This document shows positions 54,832-64,000 of a stretch of 64,000 nt of DNA, in pieces. The stretch is taken from assembly GCF_017868775.1 (NCBI RefSeq), contig NZ_CP053381.1, forward strand, positions 3,782,001 through 3,846,000. Direction: 5' to 3'. Within the stretch, counting starts at the first letter, position 1. Each line of letters begins with the position of its first letter. The translations under genes and the position numbers were made by a program. The stretch comes from Billgrantia sulfidoxydans. Its GTDB lineage: Bacteria > Pseudomonadota > Gammaproteobacteria > Pseudomonadales > Halomonadaceae. The notes beneath the pieces are model-generated. The model searched no databases and was not told the DNA's origin. It saw only the letters and a list, made by a program, of their open reading frames with translations.

Positions 54832-55476
54832 GTGGCGGAGCTGAGAACCGAAGAAGAGCAGCTGGAAGCCATCAAGCGCTGGTGGAAGGAGAACGGCACC
54901 TCGCTGATCGCCGGCGTGGCTATCGCCATCGCCGGCGTGCTGGGCTGGAACGCCTGGCAGAACTATCAGGACAGCCAGGCGCAGGCAGCCTCGATGCGCT
55001 ACCAGGAGCTGGTCAACCTGGCCGACAGCGGCGAGGCCGACCAGGCCCGCAGCCTGGTCGAGGAGATTACCGACAACCACGGCCGCACCCTCTACGCCGA
55101 CCTGGCACGCCTGATCGACGCCAGCCTCGCCGTGGAGAGCGGTGACCTGGGCGAAGCGCGGGGCATCCTCGAGGCCGTGATCGAATCCAGCGGTCGCGCC
55201 TACGTTCAAGGCCTGGCACGCCTCCGCCTGGCACGGCTGCAGGTGGCCGACGGCGACGCCGAGGCTGCGCTCGACACCCTGGCGCGTGACGTGCCTGCCG
55301 CCCTGGCCGCCCAGCAGGCCGACGTGCGCGGCGACGCCCTGCGCGCCCTCGGCCGCGACGACGAGGCCCGCCAGGCCTGGCAGGAGGCCCTCGCGGTCGC
55401 CGAACAACGTAACCAGCCGATCTATGGCGTCCAGCTGAAGCTCGACGACCTGGGTGCCGAAGAGGCCACGCTATGA
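54832..55476 (+). CDS. yfgM: YfgM-type periplasmic TPR protein (ancillary SecYEG translocon subunit)
   Basis: A 214-residue protein with a short cytoplasmic N-terminus (ELRTEEEQLEAIKRWWKENG), one membrane helix (about 23-45) and periplasmic TPR-like helices. It is associated with the Sec translocon and periplasmic chaperones. The GTG start at 54832 follows AAAGGAG. Its stop overlaps the bamB ATG (ATGA), so translation is coupled. Confidence 0.9.
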   Translation: MAELRTEEEQLEAIKRWWKENGTSLIAGVAIAIAGVLGWNAWQNYQDSQAQAASMRYQELVNLADSGEADQARSLVEEITDNHGRTLYADLARLIDASLAVESGDLGEARGILEAVIESSGRAYVQGLARLRLARLQVADGDAEAALDTLARDVPAALAAQQADVRGDALRALGRDDEARQAWQEALAVAEQRNQPIYGVQLKLDDLGAEEATL

Positions 55477-56636
55477 AGACGACGCTCACCCGCAAGTTTC
55501 ACCTCGCCCTGGCGGCGACCCTCGCCCTTGGCCTGCTGGCCGGCTGCGCCAACAAGGCCGAGCCGCGCTACAGCCCCAAGGAACTCAAGCGCTTCGACGC
55601 CCGCGCCGAGCTCGACGCCGAATGGCGCCAGCAGGTCGGCAAGGGACTCGGCCGGGCCACCTATCCCATCGCACCGTCGCTCGACAACGGCGTGATCTAT
55701 GCCGCCGACGAACGCGGCCGGGTCATGGCCATGGACGCCCGGAGCGGGGAGCGCCGCTGGCAAACCGACCTCGAGGTCGGCGTCTCCAGCGGCCTGACCG
55801 CCGTGGCCGGACAGGTCTATCTCGGTACCCGCAATGGAGAAGTGCTGGCGCTGAGCCAGTCCGACGGCGAGGTCAGCTGGCGCGCTCGCGTCTCCAGCGA
55901 GGTGCTCGCGCCGCCGCAGCCCAACCAGCAGTTGCTGATCGTGCAGAGCGTGGATGGCACCATCACCGCCCTGGACCGGCTCACCGGTCGTGAGCGCTGG
56001 GTGCACACCACCACCGAACCCGCCCTCACCCTGCGCGGCACCGGCACGCCCACGGTCATCGATCCGGTCACCTTCGCCGGCTTCGCCAACGGCCGCCTGG
56101 TCACGCTGGACAACCGCAACGGCCAGCCGCTGTGGGAGCGACGCATCGCCGTGCCGCGCGGGCGCAGCGAGATCGACCGCATGGTCGACCTCGGCGGCCA
56201 GCCGGTGCTGACCCCTGACGGACGGCTGTTCGTGACCAGCTACAACGGCCGCCTGGTGGCGCTGGAGGCGCCCAGCGGCGAGGTCCTGTGGGAGCGCGAG
56301 CACTCCGGTTACCACACCCCGGTACTGGTGGGCGACCGCCTGTTCGCGGTCAACGAAGCCAGCCACGTGATCGCCTTCGATGCGCGCAGCGGTGAAGAGG
56401 TGTGGCGCAACCGCGACCTCGAGGGCCGCTGGCTGACCGCCCCGGCCTTCGCCGGCGGCAACCTGGTGCTGGGCGACTTCGAGGGCTACCTGCACCTGAT
56501 CGACATCCAGGACGGCCGCTTCACGGCGCGGACGAAGGTCGACGGCTCCGGCATCAGCGTGCGCCCGGTCACCGACTCCCGCCGCATCTACGTGCTGGCC
56601 AACGACGGCCGCCTCGAGGCCCTGGAAATCCGATGA
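55473..56636 (+). CDS. bamB: outer membrane protein assembly factor BamB
   Basis: A 387-residue lipoprotein of the BAM complex. The lipobox is LLAGC (Cys about 25). The rest is an eight-bladed PQQ-like beta-propeller with repeated units such as [34 protein letters not shown] and [21 protein letters not shown] overlaps join it to yfgM before and der after. Confidence 0.95.
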   Translation: MKTTLTRKFHLALAATLALGLLAGCANKAEPRYSPKELKRFDARAELDAEWRQQVGKGLGRATYPIAPSLDNGVIYAADERGRVMAMDARSGERRWQTDLEVGVSSGLTAVAGQVYLGTRNGEVLALSQSDGEVSWRARVSSEVLAPPQPNQQLLIVQSVDGTITALDRLTGRERWVHTTTEPALTLRGTGTPTVIDPVTFAGFANGRLVTLDNRNGQPLWERRIAVPRGRSEIDRMVDLGGQPVLTPDGRLFVTSYNGRLVALEAPSGEVLWEREHSGYHTPVLVGDRLFAVNEASHVIAFDARSGEEVWRNRDLEGRWLTAPAFAGGNLVLGDFEGYLHLIDIQDGRFTARTKVDGSGISVRPVTDSRRIYVLANDGRLEALEIR

Positions 56637-58036
56637 CACCCGTGATCGCCCTGGTCGGCCGCCCCAACGTGGGCAAGTCGACCCTGTTCAACCGCCTGAC
56701 CCGCACGCGCGACGCGCTGGTGGCGGACTTCCCCGGGCTCACCCGCGACCGCAAGTACGGTAACGGCGTGCTCGGCGGCAAGGCCTACACGGTGATCGAC
56801 ACCGGCGGCATCAGCGGCGACGAGGAGGGTATCGACGCCGCCATGGCCGAGCAGTCGCTGGCGGCCATCGACGAGGCCGACATCGTGCTGTTCCTGGTCG
56901 ATGCCCGGGCCGGTCTGCACATGGCCGACGAAGCCATCGCCAACCACCTGCGGGTCAACCAGAAGAAGACCTGGCTGGTGGTCAACAAGACCGACGGCCT
57001 GGAAGAGCACTCGGCCATGGCCGACTTCTGGCAGCTGGGCATGGGCGACCCGCTGCCCATCGCCGCCGCCCACGGTCGCAACGTCACCGCGCTGATCGAG
57101 GAGGTGCTCGCCCCCTTCCCCGAGCGCGACCTGAGCGTGCCCGTGGATACCGGCACCAAGGGCATTCGCATCGGCGTCATCGGCCGCCCCAACGTCGGCA
57201 AGTCGACGCTGGTCAACCGCCTGCTCGGCGAGGAGCGGGTGGTGGTCTTCGACGAGGCCGGCACCACCCGCGACGCCGTCGAGATTCCCTTCGAGCGGCG
57301 CGGCAAGCCCTACGTGCTGGTCGATACCGCCGGCGTGCGGCGGCGCAAGAACGTCAGCGAGATCGCCGAGAAGTTCTCGATCATCAAGACGCTGGAGGCG
57401 ATCAAGGAGTGCCACGTCGCGGTCATGGTGCTCGATGCGCGCAGCGGCCTGGTGGAGCAGGACCTTCATCTGCTCGACTACGTGCTGACCACCGGCCGCG
57501 CGCTGGTGCTGGCGGTGAACAAATGGGACGGCCTGGAGCAGGAAGCCAAGGAGAAGATGCGCGCCGAGATCAAGCGCCGCCTGGGCTTCGCCGACTACGC
57601 CGACCTGCACTTCATCTCGGCGCTGCACGGCACCGGCGTGGGCGACCTCTATCCCTCCATCGAGCGCGCCTTCGCCTCGGCCAACAGCCACTGGTCGACC
57701 AACCGGCTCACCACCCTGCTGCAGGATGCCGTCAGCCAACATCCGCCGCCGCTGGTGCACGGACGCCGGATCAAGCTGCGCATGGCCCACCAGGGCGGCA
57801 GCAATCCGCCGATCATCGTCGTCCACGGCAACCAGACCGAGGCCCTGCCCGAGGCCTACAAGCGCTTCTTGACCAACACCTTCCGCAAGGTGCTCAAGGT
57901 CAAGGGCACGCCGATCCGCTTCGAGTTCCGCTCCGGCAAGAACCCGTTCGATCCGCTGGCCGGCGCCAGCGACCGGGAGAAAGCCAAGCAGCGCGAACTG
58001 GGGCGCACCCGCGCCGCCCGCAACAAACGTCGCTGA
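56633..58036 (+). CDS. der: ribosome-associated GTPase Der (EngA)
   Basis: A 467-residue GTPase with two G domains: [14 protein letters not shown] at the start and [15 protein letters not shown] near 182. The matching DTGG/DTAG and NKTD/NKWD motifs are present. A KH-like C-terminal domain follows (about 360-450), then a basic tail. Needed for 50S ribosome assembly. Start [11 protein letters not shown] at 56633 overlaps the bamB stop. Confidence 0.97.
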   Translation: MTPVIALVGRPNVGKSTLFNRLTRTRDALVADFPGLTRDRKYGNGVLGGKAYTVIDTGGISGDEEGIDAAMAEQSLAAIDEADIVLFLVDARAGLHMADEAIANHLRVNQKKTWLVVNKTDGLEEHSAMADFWQLGMGDPLPIAAAHGRNVTALIEEVLAPFPERDLSVPVDTGTKGIRIGVIGRPNVGKSTLVNRLLGEERVVVFDEAGTTRDAVEIPFERRGKPYVLVDTAGVRRRKNVSEIAEKFSIIKTLEAIKECHVAVMVLDARSGLVEQDLHLLDYVLTTGRALVLAVNKWDGLEQEAKEKMRAEIKRRLGFADYADLHFISALHGTGVGDLYPSIERAFASANSHWSTNRLTTLLQDAVSQHPPPLVHGRRIKLRMAHQGGSNPPIIVVHGNQTEALPEAYKRFLTNTFRKVLKVKGTPIRFEFRSGKNPFDPLAGASDREKAKQRELGRTRAARNKRR

Positions 58037-58151
58037 CCCTTGTCCAACACACCCGGTCGCCAAGGCCGGGCCGTACCCCACCGGCAGGCCGTCCTGGCCG
58101 AACCTGTGATCCACCCCGATGACCGACCCGCTTCGTCCCGCAGGAGGACCG

Positions 58152-58787
58152 ATGTCCCTGAGTCGCGTACTGTCCTTCGTCGTCCCGCGCCGCTGGCGCC
58201 TGCTTGCCCCGCTGAGCCTGGTCATGCTGCTCGGCGGCTGTTTGGCCCTGCCCCAGACCGGGCTGTTCGCCTTTCGCCTCGCGGTGACCTCGCTCGGCAT
58301 CGAGGATGTGCGTATCGGCCCCTACTCGGTCCAGGCCGGCCTCGACACCAGCGATATTGCCTCCTTGGTGGCCTCGAGCCTGGGCATGGGCAGCCTGCCG
58401 GTGCAGGCGACCCTGGCCATGGGCCTGTCGCTGCCCTTCGGCATGCCGCCGGTGGAGATGTCGGGCTTCCGCTGGACCCTGGACGTGCCCGGCACCGAGC
58501 CGGTCAGCGGCGACTACCGGCAGGACGTGACGCTGACCTCGGGCGACGACACCAAGCTGCGCCTGCCCGTCGCCTTCGACGTGCTGGCCAGCGACAGCCG
58601 GCGCCTGGCGCCCATGGTGGAACTCGCCACCCAGCTGGCCAGCCAGGGTGAGCTGCCCGCCGGCAGCGAACTGGCCATCACCCCGGGCAGCCTGCGCGGC
58701 CTCGGCGTGACCCTGCCGGCCGGGCTGTGGACCCCGACCCTGCGCTTCGCCGTGGGCCAGGACGGCGAGCTGACCCCGCAGCGTTAA
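58152..58787 (+). CDS. predicted lipoprotein, unknown function
   Basis: A 211-residue protein with a basic N-terminus and signal peptide (RLLAPLSLVMLLGGC, lipobox LGGC, Cys about 30). The rest is beta-rich with no motif I recognise. The pattern of balanced hydrophobic and Thr/Asp strands could suit a small periplasmic beta-sandwich. The ATG at 58152 has AGGAGG six bases upstream; an ATG eleven codons earlier lacks one. Its last four bases overlap the convergent ATPase gene. Confidence 0.7.
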   Translation: MSLSRVLSFVVPRRWRLLAPLSLVMLLGGCLALPQTGLFAFRLAVTSLGIEDVRIGPYSVQAGLDTSDIASLVASSLGMGSLPVQATLAMGLSLPFGMPPVEMSGFRWTLDVPGTEPVSGDYRQDVTLTSGDDTKLRLPVAFDVLASDSRRLAPMVELATQLASQGELPAGSELAITPGSLRGLGVTLPAGLWTPTLRFAVGQDGELTPQR

Positions 58788-59662
58788 GTGCCTTGCCCGG
58801 CCTCGTGCAGCCGGCGGCGGCCGACCCACTGGCAGGCGAACTGCCAGGCGCCGCGGCCGCTGCGGCCGCCGCGCAGGGTGGCGTAGCGGATCGCCTCGGC
58901 GCGGGCCTCGGCGTTCCAGTCCCGCTCGCTGCCGAGCTGCGTGACCCAGTGGCAGCAGGCCTCGAGGTAGGTGTCCTGGTTGAAGGGATAGAAGCCCAGC
59001 CACAGGCCGAAGCGGTCGGAGAGCGAGATCTTCTCCTCCACCGCGTCGCCATGGTGCAACTCCTCCCCCACCAGGTGCGAGCCCTCGTTGTCGGCCATGG
59101 ACTCCGGCAGCAGGTGGCGACGGTTCGAGGTGGCATAGAGCAGCACGTTCTCCGGCGGGCCGGTCAGCGCCCCGTCGAGCACGCTCTTGAGCGCCTTGTA
59201 GGCGTCGTCGTGGCCCTCGAAGGAGAGATCGTCGCAGTAGACCACGAAGCGATGCGGCTGCCGACGCAGCTGCTCGACCAGCATCGGCAGCCCGGCCAGG
59301 TCATGGCGGTCGACCTGCACCAGGCGCAGCCCCTCCGGCGCCAGGCTGTTGAGCAGGGCCCGGATCAGCGACGACTTGCCGCTGCCGCGCGAGCCCCACA
59401 GCAGGGCATGGTTGGCCGGCAGCCCCTGCAGGAAAGCCCGGGTGTTGTCGACCAGCGCCAGCTTCTGGCGCTCGATGCCCAGCAGGTCGTCGAGCGTCAG
59501 GGCGTCGCGGGGCGGCACCGGCAGCAACCGGCCGCCCAGGACATGGCGCTGCCACAGGGCGGCCACGTCGCGCGTCCAGTCGACCTCCTGCGGCGCGGGC
59601 GGCAGCCAGTGCTCCACGTGGTCCAGCAGGCGGTTAAGGCGGCGGCTCAGCTCGGCATCCAT
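58784..59662 (-). CDS. DUF815-family P-loop ATPase
   Basis: A 292-residue AAA-like protein. Walker A is WGSRGSGKSSLIRAL near 93-107 and the B-like box is FVVYCDDLSFEG near 143-154. YATSNRRHLLPES and LSDRFGLWLGFYPF (sensor/arginine-finger-like) are family hallmarks. Biochemical function unknown. Start MDAELSR at 59662 was chosen because GAGGAG is six bases upstream, whereas it abuts the ATG at 59668. Confidence 0.88.
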   Translation of the reverse strand: MDAELSRRLNRLLDHVEHWLPPAPQEVDWTRDVAALWQRHVLGGRLLPVPPRDALTLDDLLGIERQKLALVDNTRAFLQGLPANHALLWGSRGSGKSSLIRALLNSLAPEGLRLVQVDRHDLAGLPMLVEQLRRQPHRFVVYCDDLSFEGHDDAYKALKSVLDGALTGPPENVLLYATSNRRHLLPESMADNEGSHLVGEELHHGDAVEEKISLSDRFGLWLGFYPFNQDTYLEACCHWVTQLGSERDWNAEARAEAIRYATLRGGRSGRGAWQFACQWVGRRRLHEAGQGT

Positions 59663-59782
59663 CGGCATCTCCTCGGGGCTTCCATGGTTGGCAGTTGACC
59701 TTGTGACGGTTCAGGGTATCTTGTGGCGAACCGTCACCCCCGTCCAGGGTCTCAAGGGATCTGACCGAACGAGGAATCGAAC

Positions 59783-60583
59783 ATGCGCTGGATTTGCCGT
59801 GCTGCCGTGGCCACGCTGGCCCTGACCCTTACCGCCTGTACCACGTCGCCGACCGGACGTCAGCAGCTCACGCTGATGTCGGATGCGCAGCTCAACCAGA
59901 TGGGCCAGGAAGCCTTCGCACAGTACCAGCAGGACCTGCCCCCGGCCGGCCAGGCCCAGCAGCGCTACGCCCAGTGCGTGGCCGAAGCCATCGTCGCCGT
60001 CCTGCCGGAGCGTGAGCGCAATCAGGAGTGGCAGATCCGCGTGTTCGAAGCGGAGCAGGCCAACGCCTTCGCCCTGCCCGGCGGCTACATGGGCGTCAAC
60101 ACCGGCCTGCTCGAGATTGTCGACAACCAGGACCAGCTCGCCTCGGTGATCGGTCACGAAATCGGCCACGTCCTGGCACGCCATGCCAACGAGCGGGTCT
60201 CGACCCAGACCTCGACCCAGCTCGCCCTGTCGGTGCTGTCCTCGGCGGCCGGTCTCGAGGGCCCGGGCGGCGAGCAGTTGATGGGGGCGCTGGGTCTCGG
60301 CGCGCAATACGGCATCCTGCTGCCCTTCTCGCGCCGCCACGAGAGCGAGGCCGACGTGATCGGCCTGCGGCTGATGGCCGACGCCGGCTTCGATCCGCGC
60401 GCCAGCGTCGCACTGTGGGAGAACATGAGCGCCCAGGGCGGCGCCAACCCGCCGGCCTGGATGTCGACCCACCCCAGCCACGGCCAGCGCATGCAGGGCC
60501 TGCAGGCGGAGATGGACAACGCCCTGGCGCACTACGAACAGGCCCGTCAGGCTGGGCGGCAGCCAAATTGCCCGCGCCCCTAG
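59783..60583 (+). CDS. M48-family metallopeptidase, lipoprotein (LoiP-like)
   Basis: A 266-residue zinc protease. The signal peptide ends LTLTAC (lipobox, Cys about 19), which places it in the outer membrane facing the periplasm. The zinc site is HEIGHVLARH near 130-139, with the third ligand in HESEADVIGLRLM near 185. AFALPGGYMGVNTGLLEI is a family marker. LoiP/BepA relatives clear misfolded outer-membrane proteins. Normal length for the short form. Confidence 0.9.
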   Translation: MRWICRAAVATLALTLTACTTSPTGRQQLTLMSDAQLNQMGQEAFAQYQQDLPPAGQAQQRYAQCVAEAIVAVLPERERNQEWQIRVFEAEQANAFALPGGYMGVNTGLLEIVDNQDQLASVIGHEIGHVLARHANERVSTQTSTQLALSVLSSAAGLEGPGGEQLMGALGLGAQYGILLPFSRRHESEADVIGLRLMADAGFDPRASVALWENMSAQGGANPPAWMSTHPSHGQRMQGLQAEMDNALAHYEQARQAGRQPNCPRP

Positions 60584-60618
60584 GGAAATGCTGAGCCCCA
60601 CCTCACCTTGGAACGCTG

Positions 60619-60879
60619 ATGCTGAGACTTGGCCTGCTGCTGTTGATCCTGCCCCTCTTCGTGCTGATGGGGGTCTACTTCTGGGAGCTCAATGACGTGC
60701 GTGAATGCGCGCTGATCCAAGAGGGGCATTGGGACTACCTGGCTGGCACATGCCGTGAGACGCCCCAGCCCTTCGTGCCCTGGGTGGAGCGTCAGCCGTG
60801 GCTGGTCAACGGCGGCATGCTGCTGTCGCTGGCCGGCGCGGTGATGTGCCTGCTGGGGCTCTACGTCAAGCGACGCTGA
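60619..60879 (+). CDS. small two-helix membrane protein, unknown function
   Basis: An 86-residue protein with hydrophobic segments at about 1-22 and 64-82 and a middle loop containing two cysteines (ECALIQEGHWDYLAGTC), which could form a periplasmic disulfide. It ends in KRR. It starts 35 bp after the M48 gene. No family recognised. Confidence 0.65.
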   Translation: MLRLGLLLLILPLFVLMGVYFWELNDVRECALIQEGHWDYLAGTCRETPQPFVPWVERQPWLVNGGMLLSLAGAVMCLLGLYVKRR

Positions 60880-60912
60880 GGCCAAACCTCGAACGCATGA
60901 CCCCGCGGCGGC

Positions 60913-62678
<1,766 letters not shown>

Positions 62679-62703
62679 CTACCCCTGACCGGCACGCCAC
62701 CAC

Positions 62704-63285
62704 TCAGGCGCGCAGTACCCGGCCGCTGCGCAGGTCGCGAATGGTGCTGGGGCGATCCAGCCCGCCAAGCTCCCCCTCGACGACGGCGTCGAGCTCGTCG
62801 CCGAAGATCTCGCGCACCTCGGCGGCGCTCATGGCCGAAGGCTCATTGGCCCTGTTGGCCGAGGTCGAGACGATCGGCCCGCCGAAGGCCCGGCACAGCG
62901 CCGCCACGCCGGGGTGGGCGCTGACCCGCAGCGCCACGCAGTCGTGGGCACCGCGCACCAGCGCATGGGTGCGCCCGTTGTGAGGCACCAGCCAGGTGTT
63001 GGGACCCGGCCAGCTGGCGACCAGCGGCGCATGCAGCTCCGGCGCCAGGCCCTCGAGCCAGGGCGCGAACTGGGCGATGGAAGCCGCCACCAGAATCAGT
63101 CCCTTGGCCGGGTCGCGCTGCTTGAGCCGCAGCAGGTGGGCCACGGCCTCGTCATTGTCGGGGTCGCAACCCAGCCCCCACACGCCTTCGGTGGGGTAGG
63201 CAATCACGCCGCCGGCGCGCAGCGCGGCAACGGCGACATCGAGCGATTCGGCCACGGTCATGGTCTCCTGCCAATGATTCAGCAT
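62704..63285 (-). CDS. tsaC: L-threonylcarbamoyladenylate synthase TsaC
   Basis: A 193-residue YrdC-fold enzyme making the precursor of t6A37 in tRNA. It shows GGVIAYPTEGVWGLGCDP, the KxR-type LLRLKQRDPAKGLILV, SWPGPNTWLVP and STSANRANEPSA. It lacks the Sua5 C-terminal domain, so TsaC rather than Sua5. Adjacent to dprA as in E. coli. Confidence 0.95.
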   Translation of the reverse strand: MLNHWQETMTVAESLDVAVAALRAGGVIAYPTEGVWGLGCDPDNDEAVAHLLRLKQRDPAKGLILVAASIAQFAPWLEGLAPELHAPLVASWPGPNTWLVPHNGRTHALVRGAHDCVALRVSAHPGVAALCRAFGGPIVSTSANRANEPSAMSAAEVREIFGDELDAVVEGELGGLDRPSTIRDLRSGRVLRA

Positions 63286-63342
63286 ACCGACCGCCAGCGG
63301 AGGGCTGTGTCGGTCCTGATGAGGGTTCTCATGCTAGCACGC

Positions 63343-64000
63343 CTAGGCGTTCTCGGGCAGGCGCACCCAGCCCCCGGGGGCCTGGGCGGCACGCCCTTCG
63401 AGCTCGAGTTCCAGCAGGCGCCGCTGGCAGTCGGGCACGCTCAGCCCGGTCAGGCTCACCAGCGCATCGAGCGGCGAGGGGGCGTCGCTGAGCCAGCGCA
63501 GCAGCGGGTCGCCGCTGCTGGCGGCACCCTGCGCCCCGGCTTCCCGGGGCCGGGCAAGGGCGAGGCTCGACGCCGCCCACTGGGTCAGCTCGGCGAGGAT
63601 ATCCTCGACGTGGCGCACCAGTACCGCACCCTGCCGGATCAGCCGCAGGCAGCCACGCGCCTGAGGGTTGTGGATCGAGCCGGGCAGCGCGAAGACCTCG
63701 CGGTTCTGCTCGATGGCGAGCCTGGCGCTCACCAGTGAGCCGCTCTTCTCGGCGGCTTCCACCACCAGCACGCCCAACGAGAGCCCGGTGACGATGCGGT
63801 TGCGTCGGGGGAAGAACGCCGGCCGCGCCGGTGTGCCGGGAGGATGCTCCGAAAGGATCAGCCCGCCGTGGTCGAGCAGTTGCTGGTAGAGCCGCCCATG
63901 ACGCGGGGGATAGATCACGTCGACGCCGCAGCCCAGCACCGCCACGCTGCGCCCGCCGGCCTCCAGCGCGGCCTGCTGGGCGGCCCCGTCGACGCCCAGC
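63343..64000 (-). CDS. dprA: DNA-processing protein DprA (N-terminal part beyond window edge)
   Basis: The C-terminal 218 residues of a DprA/Smf protein, which loads RecA on single-stranded DNA in transformation. The Rossmann part continues to the right edge in frame (ending, upstream, in GVDGAAQQAALEAGGRSVAVLGCGVD). It shows SEHPPGTPARPAFFPRRNRIV, GVLVVEAAEKSGSLVSARLA and FALPGSI. A winged-helix domain ends the protein (DALVSLTGLSVPDCQRRLLELELEG). It is the first gene of the dprA-tsaC-hemF-aroE run. Confidence 0.93.
   Translation of the reverse strand, partial: LGVDGAAQQAALEAGGRSVAVLGCGVDVIYPPRHGRLYQQLLDHGGLILSEHPPGTPARPAFFPRRNRIVTGLSLGVLVVEAAEKSGSLVSARLAIEQNREVFALPGSIHNPQARGCLRLIRQGAVLVRHVEDILAELTQWAASSLALARPREAGAQGAASSGDPLLRWLSDAPSPLDALVSLTGLSVPDCQRRLLELELEGRAAQAPGGWVRLPENA

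Overview
The window looks like chromosomal DNA of a Halomonas-like gammaproteobacterium. The backbone is GC-rich and has the order queA-tgt-yajC-secDF, suhB/trmJ-cysE-iscRSA-ndk-rlmN-pilW-rodZ-ispG-hisS-yfgM-bamB-der and dprA-tsaC-hemF-aroE. A genomic island of about 29 kb interrupts it. All names are from reading translations and motifs; no database search was run.

Layout. (1) 1-8.6 kb, backbone: a GlxA/AraC-type regulator cut by the left edge, fabV, a glutathione peroxidase, aidB, an EAL-domain protein, a LysE/RhtB exporter, rnk and small membrane proteins. (2) 8.6-37.65 kb, island inserted in the 3' half of tRNA-Leu(CAA). The displaced chromosomal 3' half lies at 8604-8662, and the intact, element-completed tRNA lies at 37592-37678, next to the integrase. 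A 21-bp sequence occurs once just inside each end. (3) 37.8-64 kb, backbone: queuosine, protein export, Fe-S, isoprenoid and outer-membrane genes, then the dprA end cut by the right edge.

The island has four parts. The left end (9.1-11.3 kb) is AT-rich and holds a coiled-coil/zinc-motif protein and a Ser/Thr-kinase-like protein. The centre (11.4-28.2 kb) is one leftward operon that I read as a class 1 DISARM anti-phage system: drmD (SNF2 helicase), drmMI (adenine methylase), drmA (helicase), drmB (DUF1998) and drmC (phospholipase-D fold). It is extended by a C5-cytosine methyltransferase, a Vsr endonuclease and an Mrr-fold restriction endonuclease. Five of its junctions are translationally coupled by overlap or near-contact. 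The third part (28.4-32.1 kb) is a leftward recombination/plasmid-type module (RadC, YqaJ exonuclease, ERF annealase, DUF932 protein and small proteins) with terminator-like hairpins between genes. The right end carries mobility and control: an inovirus Gp2-like protein, an unknown 499-aa protein, a lambda-CI-like repressor lacking its autocleavage residues, an AlpA-like excisionase and a tyrosine integrase.

Points outside the island that deserve attention: SuhB appears to have lost most of its catalytic metal ligands; the isc cluster lacks iscU, hscBA and fdx while IscS lacks the C-terminal tail used for IscU docking; and the EAL protein has a receiver domain without its phospho-acceptor Asp.
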